In this document: in pieces, positions 1 to 5,845 of the stretch
Position numbering within the stretch: position 1 is the stretch's first letter
Layout: the number at the start of each line of letters is the position of its first letter
NCBI GenBank assembly: GCA_031290295.1
Contig: JAITNT010000078.1
Span: 1 to 9,230, forward strand
DNA: 9,230 nucleotides
Direction of reading: 5' to 3'
DNA from: Clostridiales bacterium
GTDB taxonomy: Bacteria > Bacillota > Clostridia > Christensenellales > DUVY01
Translations under genes and position numbers: made by a program
The notes under the pieces: model-generated
Database searches by the model: none
The model's input: the letters and a program-made list of their open reading frames with translations, nothing else
Told to the model about the DNA's origin: nothing

Positions 1-2
1 AT

Positions 3-896
3 ATAGACGAATATCTTGCTCCGAGTACCCCCAACGGAGTGACGGACTTTCCCGCCGGCTTCGGAAGCGACAGCAAATGGCAGGAGGATTTCCAGATAAC
101 CCGCCGTTGGGCGGAGGACGGCATAATCGGCGCGGACGTAATGAGCACGACCGATGCCGACGCGCAGTTCAAGGCGGGCGCGGGCGGCGCGGTAGTGCAG
201 ACGATTAATAATTTTGGCGCGGTAGAGGCGTTGTTAAAACAGAACAACGAGGGCGCGGAGCTGGAAATATACGTTAACGACCCCGCTATACGCGAGAAGA
301 AAGACGGCTATGCCAAAACGGATTTTAAGGCGTGGAACTTCCTGTGCATACCTAAAACCGCGCCTGCGGCGAAGCGCGACAAGGCGATGAGATTCATGAA
401 TTGGCTGTTCGAGGACAGAGCGAATCACGACCTGTTTCAGTACGGCATTAAGGGTAAGAATTGGGAGGAGGCTAAGGACGCGGGCGGCGCGGCTATCAAT
501 AATACCGTGAGTACCGTGGGCATGGAGGCGTATTCCTTTCCCGCTTACGAGCTGACATGGAATTCCGACTTTATCCGCGTTCAAGCGGCGAGCGACCCTA
601 AGGTTCAGGAATATACCGAATACATGTACGACGTCGGGCGCTATGTGGCGATACCTTACGCGGAATTTACCTTCGATCCTCAGCGTACCGCCGCTCTTGC
701 CACGGCGGTTAATAACGCGACCTTAGGCAACGGCATTACCTTGGCGCAAAGCTATTATTTGGGACAGTACGCGAACCCGGTCGCGGCGTGGAACGACGTG
801 CTTGCCGGCAGATACGCCAACGCCTCCTTGCAAGCGGCGTTAAAAACGATACAAGAGGAAGTCATATATCAACTGCAAGCGTATCTGGACAGATAA
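3..896 (+). CDS. Extracellular solute-binding protein of a carbohydrate ABC importer, DUF3502 C-terminus (5'-truncated)
   Basis: The reading frame is open from the first bases of the window, so the start codon, signal peptide and N-terminal lobe lie upstream; 297 codons plus TAA are visible. The GTG at 39 is internal and is not proposed as the start. Visible residues about 110-155 read like the late part of family 1 solute-binding proteins: a hydrophobic strand with FLCIPKTAP, a helix with KAMRFMNWLFED, then a YGIKGKNWE stretch matching the YGIEGKHY-type signature of LipO/LplA-like proteins. The last 110 residues (FTFDPQ, then alternating helices ending in VIYQLQAYLDR) fit the DUF3502 domain found at the end of these binders. 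In the family, the lipid-anchored protein delivers oligosaccharides to two membrane permeases and a shared ATPase; those permeases would be expected upstream of the window. The substrate cannot be read from sequence. The next gene begins 30 bp downstream, suggesting one operon. Confidence 0.88.
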   Translation: MDEYLAPSTPNGVTDFPAGFGSDSKWQEDFQITRRWAEDGIIGADVMSTTDADAQFKAGAGGAVVQTINNFGAVEALLKQNNEGAELEIYVNDPAIREKKDGYAKTDFKAWNFLCIPKTAPAAKRDKAMRFMNWLFEDRANHDLFQYGIKGKNWEEAKDAGGAAINNTVSTVGMEAYSFPAYELTWNSDFIRVQAASDPKVQEYTEYMYDVGRYVAIPYAEFTFDPQRTAALATAVNNATLGNGITLAQSYYLGQYANPVAAWNDVLAGRYANASLQAALKTIQEEVIYQLQAYLDR

Positions 897-917
897 ACGC
901 TATAGACAAACGGAAAC

Positions 918-921
918 GGAG
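918..921 (+). promoter_or_regulatory. Ribosome binding site of the RCC1-propeller gene
   Basis: GGAG lies 5 nt before the ATG at 927, with a second GAGG directly abutting the start. The 30-bp gap to the preceding stop has no room for a terminator, so the gene is probably translated from a transcript shared with the solute-binding protein gene. Confidence 0.7.
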
Positions 922-926
922 CGAGG

Positions 927-2471
927 ATGAAAAAAAGAAAAATTCTAAGCTTAATATTATTTTCCGCGGCGGCGGCGTTTATGTCGGCGCAGGGCTTTAT
1001 GCGCGCTTTTGCTTCGGACGCGGTGTCGCCGCAGAACGAGATAACGGGCTACTCCGGCGAAAGCGGCTTCAGCGTGTACCTCGACCGGGATAACACGTTG
1101 TACGCCGCCGGCTCGAACGGCAGCGGAGAGTTAGGGCGCGGGTTCAAGGACACCGCCGTCAAGGTTCAGCCGCTCACAAAAAAAATTCTTGAGAACGTCG
1201 TTCTTTTCGACACGGGCAAGGCGGGCTTCGTGCTGGCGGTTAACGACTACGGCAAGCTTTACGGCTGGGGCGGCAACGCCTACGGACAGCTCGCGGGCGG
1301 AGTCAGGCAAATAGACGAAACCAATGCCGTTTTAGCCCCCGCCGTAATCAATTTGCCCGACGGCGTAGAAATAGTATCCGTAAAAGCCGGCGCAAGGCAT
1401 TCGGTACTGCTCGGGCGCGACGGCGGAGTGTGGACGTTCGGGCATAACGGCTTCGGACAGCTGGGTCAGAATCTCCCCGCCGCGCGGCAAACGCTCAACG
1501 GCGAGCCTGCGCGGCTTGACCAAGCGTACTTCGGCGGCGGCAAAATTACCGCGATAGAAACCGGCGAGTTTACAAGCTACGCGTTGAGCGAAACGGGCGA
1601 CGTTTACGCGTGGGGCGACGCGTATAACGGTCAGCTTGCCTCGGGCGGCGCGGACTTCGATACGCCGGCGATCGTTCCGCAAAAAACCTTGCTTTCCGAC
1701 GTGAAAAAAATATCCGCTCAAAGCACCACCGCAATGGCGATGACTAACGACGGCAAGGTTTTTGTGTGGGGCAACAACGCGTTCGGACAGTACGGAATAC
1801 CGGATTTCGATGCGAAAGAGAGCGGCACGCCGCAACAAATCACCGTGTCCGTCAACGTTAAGGGCGAGGACGTCGGCGCGGTTTATGCCGATATCCTATG
1901 CGGCGGGGTGACCAACTTCCTGTTGAGCGACGTCGGCAAGGTCTACTCCTTCGGCGCGGGCGGCGCCGATCAGCTGGGCTTCGATATTCACGACGCCGAC
2001 AACAAGTACGACTCCCCCTATATATCTATGCCGAACGCGCTCGCGCCTACCGAGGTGCAGTTTTATAAGGCGTTAAGCATCGAGGAAATCACCGCCGGCG
2101 GCGACGCTAATCTGAAGGGCAAGCTGCCCGTAGACAAAACGCAGCCCGAGGACGTTACCGTTACCGCGTTCGCGGGCTCTATAGGCGCGCGTACCTTCGT
2201 CAGGGACGCCGACGGTCAAATGTGGTCGTGGGGCGATAACATGAACGGGCTTGCCGCGAGCGGCGATTTGAACGCCACGAACGTTCCCGTACGCTCGACG
2301 CTTTACCGCAACGATAACTACGACAAGGAAATCACGCATAAGAACTACTTGACCGAGCCGGTAATCGGCTTGGCGGTAATATTCGGCGCGGCGGTCGCGC
2401 TCATGGTTTGGACGGAAATAAAACGGCTCAAATTTTCAAGAGCGGAGGCCGCGAGCGTGAAAAGCACGTAA
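927..2471 (+). CDS. Membrane-anchored extracellular RCC1-like seven-bladed beta-propeller protein
   Basis: The 514-residue protein starts with a classical signal peptide: MKKRK, a hydrophobic run to about residue 28 and a probable cleavage after AFA near 29. Seven RCC1-type blade motifs (aromatic-x-x-G-x-N-x-x-G-Q-L-G pattern) occur at residues 58-70, 111-122, 168-180, 226-237, 278-290, 339-351 and 432-444, for example LYGWGGNAYGQLA and VWTFGHNGFGQLG. Seven is the number needed to close an RCC1 propeller. Spacing is about 50-60 residues, but about 93 between blades 6 and 7, which implies an insertion of some 35 residues (roughly 370-410). After the propeller a single hydrophobic helix at about 477-496 is followed by the basic stretch KRLKF, so the propeller should face outside with a short cytoplasmic tail. 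RCC1 propellers are binding scaffolds. In this setting a surface glycan- or protein-binding role is an inference; no enzymatic motif is visible. The shared strand and the 30-bp gap tie it to the ABC importer gene. Confidence 0.88.
   Translation: MKKRKILSLILFSAAAAFMSAQGFMRAFASDAVSPQNEITGYSGESGFSVYLDRDNTLYAAGSNGSGELGRGFKDTAVKVQPLTKKILENVVLFDTGKAGFVLAVNDYGKLYGWGGNAYGQLAGGVRQIDETNAVLAPAVINLPDGVEIVSVKAGARHSVLLGRDGGVWTFGHNGFGQLGQNLPAARQTLNGEPARLDQAYFGGGKITAIETGEFTSYALSETGDVYAWGDAYNGQLASGGADFDTPAIVPQKTLLSDVKKISAQSTTAMAMTNDGKVFVWGNNAFGQYGIPDFDAKESGTPQQITVSVNVKGEDVGAVYADILCGGVTNFLLSDVGKVYSFGAGGADQLGFDIHDADNKYDSPYISMPNALAPTEVQFYKALSIEEITAGGDANLKGKLPVDKTQPEDVTVTAFAGSIGARTFVRDADGQMWSWGDNMNGLAASGDLNATNVPVRSTLYRNDNYDKEITHKNYLTEPVIGLAVIFGAAVALMVWTEIKRLKFSRAEAASVKST
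1098..2258 (+). repeat. Seven RCC1 blade repeats (protein-level)
   Basis: This interval covers the seven G-x-N-x-x-G-Q-L-type blade ends of the propeller. The most conserved copies are blades 2 to 5 (WGGNAYGQLA, FGHNGFGQLG, WGDAYNGQLA, WGNNAFGQYG). Blade 1 (AGSNGSGELG), blade 6 (FGAGGADQLG) and blade 7 (WGDNMNGLAA) are degenerate. The repeats are divergent at DNA level, so this is an old domain architecture and not a recent tandem duplication. Confidence 0.8.
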
Positions 2472-2572
2472 TAGAAACCCTAGAATCCGCACTAAGGCAA
2501 TCTGCAGAATAAAAAATCTTGCCCGAGCGCGATCTATGTATACATATAAAAAATAAATTCCGGAGGAAAAAC
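2472..2572 (+). promoter_or_regulatory. Intergenic leader with possible weak promoter and a 12-bp palindrome
   Basis: This 101-bp gap is AT-richer than its surroundings. It contains no clear terminator hairpin after the propeller gene. A TTGCCC at 2519-2524 could serve as a -35 element with an AT-rich -10-like stretch (ACATAT or CATATA around 2542-2548) 17-18 bp downstream, but the match is poor. TATGTATACATA at 2535-2546 is a perfect 12-bp palindrome overlapping that region and could be an operator half-site pair or chance in AT-rich DNA. Extra transcription of the lipoprotein gene from here is possible but unproven. Confidence 0.3.
2562..2566 (+). promoter_or_regulatory. Strong ribosome binding site fixing the lipoprotein start
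   Basis: GGAGG is placed 6 nt before the ATG at 2573. The longer open frame beginning at 2519 (18 extra codons) has no such site, and its N-terminus (PERDLCIHIKNKFRRKN) would bury the signal peptide. The start is therefore set at 2573. Confidence 0.85.
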
Positions 2573-5500
2573 ATGAAAAAGAAACTTTTGGCAATCATGA
2601 TCGCCGTCGTTATGTCGTGCGCGGTCGTATTATCGGCGTGCACAACGACCGAAATCAAGCCGTTGGCGACCCCTGCGGGGCTTGCCTACGCGGCTAACAA
2701 GCTGACATGGGGGGGGGTATCGGGCGCGTCTAACGGCTACTCCGTGGTCATTAAACAGGGCACAAGCGAAGTCAGGAACGAGACGGCGACGACCGCCGAG
2801 TACGACGTTTCCGCGCTCGGGGACGGAGAGTATAACGCGTCCGTCACCGCCAAAGCGGTCGCAGGCGTAAGCAAGGCTTCCGCCGCCGCGACGCTCGACT
2901 TCCGTAAGGGCGCGGTTACATATCCCGCGCTCACCGCGCCTGCGGGCTTCGCCTATTCGGCGGAAACCGGGCTGGTAACGTGGACGGCGGTCGTCGGCGC
3001 GACGGCGGGCTATCACGCTACGGTCACCGAGCAGGGCGGGTCGGTCGCCGCGATAGACGAGGACGAGGCGTCGGCGCAGATAGACGTGTCCGAATTAGAG
3101 GCGGGCGGTTACAACGTGAGCGTTTATGCCAAAGCGGTTGCTAACGTTTCAGCCCAAAGCCCCGCCGGAGAATATCAATTTACGGTGGAGCCTGCCGCGC
3201 CTGCGGTGACGCAGCTTCCGTCCGTTGCAAATCTTGCGTTCGATAAGACCGGCGACCTGATTACCTTTGACGACGTAGCCGGCAGCGACGGGTATGACGT
3301 ATCGGTGTACAGCGGCGAAACGCGCGTACTGCACGCGGACGGAATCATTACCCCCTCGGTCAGCACGGCGGAGTTAGGCGCGGGCAGCTTTACCGTTAAG
3401 GTTATTACCCTGGCGGCGTCCGACGACGAGCTTCATTCAAATTCCGAGGAAGCGACGCTTCCGATAACCGTAGACAGCTTAGGCGCGCTTGCCGCTCCCG
3501 CCGATCTAAAAATCGATGACGGCTACCTGAAGTGGACCGCAACTAATGCGCGCGGCGTTACCGTTAAGGTATATGAGGTCAACACGACCGACGAGGTCGT
3601 CGGCGTAACCCCTAGGTTACAAGACGAAAAAAACAACCTTTATTTGAACGCGCTCGGCGTTGCGGACGGTAATTACACCGTAGGCATTACGTTCACCTCT
3701 AACCGCCATTCGCAAAGCGCCAGTGATGAAACCCTGATCCATGTGGCAATACAGACGGCGGCATCATATACGGCGACGCAAATCGCGACCTTTGACGGCG
3801 TTGCAAACGGCGAACACGCAACCGTTACCAAGGTCGAAGCCGGCGGAGTAGAGTACGCGCGCGTAGTTCCCACCGCGGACGGTTGGGGTCGTGTGGCTTC
3901 TCCAGCTATAACCGTCAATTTCGATAAAAAGCCCGTCGTCTTAATCGACGTAGGCGCCGTTATCGGCGGCTATCATTTGCAGGCGGCGTTCGGCGGCGGA
4001 TTTATATCTCTGCTCGGCGATGCGGCGCGTACGGAGGGACAGAACGTTGACATCGTTAAGGGTCGCGAAGATGCGTTCGGCGGCGGCAGCGGCAGTATCA
4101 GGCTTCGTTTAGGCGTAAATCAGGCGACCGGCAGCGGCAACGCCGATGTCAGCGTAGACTACCGTTTCGTCAGCGTCAGCTATATAAGCGTCTACGTTCC
4201 GCCGGTAACGGGCGGCAAGCTTGACGACGCGGCTAACCCTAAAATCGCCCTGCGCGGAAACCTGGCTTGGGATTCCGTGGCGTACGCTAACGGCTACAAG
4301 CTTCAAATTCATGACGAGGCCGATATCGACGATACGAACGACATAAACACCACCGTAGAGAACCCGTCGTATAACGCAAAATTACTTCCCGACGGCATAT
4401 ACACGGCTTCGATTACCGCGACGAACGATAACGCGTCGGGCACTACGTTTTCGGACTCCGACGAGGTGTCGTTTAGGTTCGAGATCGAAACCGTTGTAAA
4501 ATATACGCAAGCGCAAATAGATACCGGCTCGTCGGGTATGTTCGTTACCGACCCCGCCTCCGCCTCTAACGGCACGATCAATAACGGTACCAATTACGGT
4601 TGGATTAAGGCTAAGACCGGCGTCGAGATAAACATGGACAAAAACCCCTTCATTCTTATGACGATAGCGTCCGCGAACGGCGGATATTTCTTCAAAGCCG
4701 TGTTGCCTGAAAATTCGGATATTACGATGATTAACGACACGCCCTTAGCCGTGCCGATAACCGAGCAAACGATTATCGAGCTGCGCGCCAACGTTAACGT
4801 TGACAGGCAGGCCAGCAATTCGCAAGATTTCCAAGGCGTAAAGACAGGTTATCAGATACGTCCGGGCGTAATGACTAGCACTCCCGCGTCGAATCTTACG
4901 CTTTCGGAGATAAGGATTGTTTATTGCACGGCATATGTCGAGGAGCAACCCCCCGAGAACGCGGTTAAGCTTACCGCGCCCGCGGGCTTTGCAAAGCCCG
5001 CGCACACGACTAATATCAGCTGGGCGCCCGTAGCCGGCAATGCAAAGCACACGCCTAAATACGATATTACGGTTACTAACACGGCGTCGGCCCTCGATAC
5101 GTTCTTCGCAGCGGACTCCACGGCGGCAAACGTAGACTTGAAGCAGTTCGCGCTTACGGACGGCGCGACCTATGAAATAAGCGTAGTCGCCAAGGGCGAT
5201 ACTCTCGGAGCGGCGGGCGCTCCCCTTTGGTTTACGGATTCCGATCCGGGGCTTGCGAGAGTAACCTATACCGAAATCACCGACAAGACGGATTTCACGG
5301 GCATAACTACCGTTGACCGCGACGGCGAGGTTGCCAAAATTACCGTAACGGGAAGCGCGGCGGGTCTCGTGACCGACATTAACGGCGACGGCTGGGGCAT
5401 CAAGAGCTTTGAAATCGATCTCGCCGGAAAAACCGTTTCCAACGACAGCGTTATCTGGTTCAAAATAAGCGCGCAAACGGGTAATCCTATGATATTCGGC

Positions 5501-5728
5501 AGATACTTTACCGGCGGCACCGGCACCGGCAACACTGTGGCGCTTGACGATACAAACGTTACCGCGGGACAGATAATCACTCTTACAAAAGACACCTTCG
5601 TAAACTCGATTGACGTAGGCGGCAAGGTATACTTCGGACTCGGCTTCGGCGGCAGCCCGAGCGGCGCGAGAAGCTTTACCGTAGAAAGGCTTGTTATGGC
5701 TAATTATGCCCTGACTACTTCATGGTAA
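2573..5728 (+). CDS. Large multi-domain surface lipoprotein: six FnIII-like domains and three module-A domains
   Basis: The protein has 1051 residues. MKKKLLAIMI and a hydrophobic core lead to the lipobox LSAC, with the lipidated cysteine at residue 23, so it should be anchored on the outer face of the membrane. Domains in order: FnIII-like 1 to 4 (about 31-111, 118-206, 213-301, 306-394), module A1 (398-541), FnIII-like 5 (551-640), module A2 (643-789), FnIII-like 6 (799-889), module A3 (898-1046). The FnIII-like units share a P-x-G/D-L opening, a W or F after an L-x strand, a G-Y-x-V strand and a G-x-Y-x-x-x-V strand. Module A copies share a GW, a D-K-x-P-type strand and a G-G-Y strand; A1 and A2 are clearly alike and A3 more distant. 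No catalytic motif is visible. A substrate-capturing scaffold beside the ABC importer is the likely role (inference). A run of nine G lies in codons 46-49. An intrinsic terminator follows the stop. Confidence 0.85.
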   Translation: MKKKLLAIMIAVVMSCAVVLSACTTTEIKPLATPAGLAYAANKLTWGGVSGASNGYSVVIKQGTSEVRNETATTAEYDVSALGDGEYNASVTAKAVAGVSKASAAATLDFRKGAVTYPALTAPAGFAYSAETGLVTWTAVVGATAGYHATVTEQGGSVAAIDEDEASAQIDVSELEAGGYNVSVYAKAVANVSAQSPAGEYQFTVEPAAPAVTQLPSVANLAFDKTGDLITFDDVAGSDGYDVSVYSGETRVLHADGIITPSVSTAELGAGSFTVKVITLAASDDELHSNSEEATLPITVDSLGALAAPADLKIDDGYLKWTATNARGVTVKVYEVNTTDEVVGVTPRLQDEKNNLYLNALGVADGNYTVGITFTSNRHSQSASDETLIHVAIQTAASYTATQIATFDGVANGEHATVTKVEAGGVEYARVVPTADGWGRVASPAITVNFDKKPVVLIDVGAVIGGYHLQAAFGGGFISLLGDAARTEGQNVDIVKGREDAFGGGSGSIRLRLGVNQATGSGNADVSVDYRFVSVSYISVYVPPVTGGKLDDAANPKIALRGNLAWDSVAYANGYKLQIHDEADIDDTNDINTTVENPSYNAKLLPDGIYTASITATNDNASGTTFSDSDEVSFRFEIETVVKYTQAQIDTGSSGMFVTDPASASNGTINNGTNYGWIKAKTGVEINMDKNPFILMTIASANGGYFFKAVLPENSDITMINDTPLAVPITEQTIIELRANVNVDRQASNSQDFQGVKTGYQIRPGVMTSTPASNLTLSEIRIVYCTAYVEEQPPENAVKLTAPAGFAKPAHTTNISWAPVAGNAKHTPKYDITVTNTASALDTFFAADSTAANVDLKQFALTDGATYEISVVAKGDTLGAAGAPLWFTDSDPGLARVTYTEITDKTDFTGITTVDRDGEVAKITVTGSAAGLVTDINGDGWGIKSFEIDLAGKTVSNDSVIWFKISAQTGNPMIFGRYFTGGTGTGNTVALDDTNVTAGQIITLTKDTFVNSIDVGGKVYFGLGFGGSPSGARSFTVERLVMANYALTTSW
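2663..3754 (+). repeat. Tandem array of four FnIII-like domains (protein-level)
   Basis: Four consecutive units of about 80-90 residues each begin near 2663, 2924, 3209 and 3488. Each has the beta-strand pattern of an FnIII or Ig-like sandwich with the central tryptophan or phenylalanine conserved (LTWGGV, VTWTAV, ITFDDV, LKWTAT). Units 1 and 2 are most alike (paired motifs PAGLAYAAN and PAGFAYSAE; YNASVTAKAVAGVS and YNVSVYAKAVANVS). Two more units lie at about 4223-4492 and 4967-5239, between the module-A copies. The extended array probably acts as a stalk. Confidence 0.65.
2709..2717 (+). repeat. Homopolymeric G9 tract inside the lipoprotein coding region
   Basis: Nine consecutive G span the codons TGG GGG GGG GTA (W46, G47, G48, V49). 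GGC is the favoured glycine codon around it, so the double GGG stands out. Losing one G brings a TAA at 2868-2870 into frame; gaining one G brings a TAA at 2731-2733 into frame. Either slip abolishes the full-length lipoprotein. It may be a phase-variation tract, a chance run or an assembly length error. Confidence 0.9.
3764..5710 (+). other. Module A copies A1-A3 in the lipoprotein
   Basis: There are three beta-rich domains of about 140-150 residues: A1 at about 3764-4195, A2 at about 4499-4939 and A3 at about 5264-5710, separated by FnIII-like units. A1 and A2 align through YTxxQI at the start, a GW, a strand with DKKP or DKNP, then IGGYHLQAAF and NGGYFFKAVL, ending in a strand near VDYRFVSVSYI and LSEIRIVYC. 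A3 keeps YTEI, DGWG and the late strand VERLVMANY. The fold is probably a jelly-roll-like sandwich, as in many carbohydrate-binding modules (inference). I cannot name a Pfam or CBM family for it. Confidence 0.6.
4981..5002. repeat. 22-bp perfect palindrome within the lipoprotein gene
   Basis: CGCGGGCTTTG (4981-4991) is followed directly by its exact reverse complement CAAAGCCCGCG (4992-5002). It encodes part of the first strand of the sixth FnIII-like domain (AGFAKPA). The corresponding DNA at the start of the second FnIII-like domain (around 2939) encodes AGFAYS and lacks the second arm, so the palindrome is particular to this copy. No T-tract follows, so it is not an intrinsic terminator. 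Confidence 0.8.
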
Positions 5729-5757
5729 GCATAGCCGGGGGCAAGAGATAGCTTATA

Positions 5758-5816
5758 GGACACAAAGCGGAGCGGGCGGCGGAGAGTTTCCGTCCGTCCG
5801 CTTCGGTCCTTTTATT
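5758..5816 (+). terminator. Intrinsic terminator or attenuator between lipoprotein and giant secreted protein
   Basis: A GC-rich inverted repeat has outer arms GGAC (5758-5761) with GTCC (5806-5809) and AAGCGGA (5765-5771) with TCCGCTT (5797-5803). More CGG/CCG pairing is possible inside (5772-5796), so the exact fold has alternatives. The TTTTATT tract at 5810-5816 follows at once. It lies 30 bp after the lipoprotein stop and ends 29 bp before the next ATG. Confidence 0.7.
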
Positions 5817-5830
5817 CAGAGATTTCTCAG

Positions 5831-5835
5831 AGGAG
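5831..5835 (+). promoter_or_regulatory. Ribosome binding site of the giant secreted protein
   Basis: AGGAG, within CAGAGGAG, lies 10 nt before the ATG at 5846. This is slightly long spacing but the only good match. The interval between the upstream T-tract and this site is too short to hold a complete promoter. Confidence 0.7.
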
Positions 5836-5845
5836 TTAATAGGTT

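Noticed and set aside
39..41. GTG as start of the solute-binding protein
   Set aside because: The frame is open upstream to the window edge, no ribosome binding site precedes it, and the protein would lack a signal peptide and the N-terminal lobe.
788..1093. Short + strand frame overlapping the end of the solute-binding protein gene and the start of the propeller gene
   Set aside because: It is out of frame with two well-supported genes and has no domain or signal of its own.
1178..1185. A8 run in the propeller gene as a possible slippage site
   Set aside because: Eight A from ACA AAA AAA ATT is ordinary lysine coding. It lacks the unusual codon choice seen at the G9 tract, and A-runs of this length are common.
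2519..2572. Upstream extension of the lipoprotein frame by 18 codons
   Set aside because: It would place a polar, basic segment before the signal peptide and has no ribosome binding site, while GGAGG sits at the right distance from the ATG at 2573.
4981..5002. Palindrome as an internal transcription terminator
   Set aside because: No T-tract follows the second arm and the coding frame continues for more than 700 bases.
4745..5476. Minus-strand open frame (243 codons) opposite the lipoprotein gene
   Set aside because: It lies wholly within module A2 to A3 of the lipoprotein, has low-complexity arginine-rich translation and has no convincing ribosome binding site.
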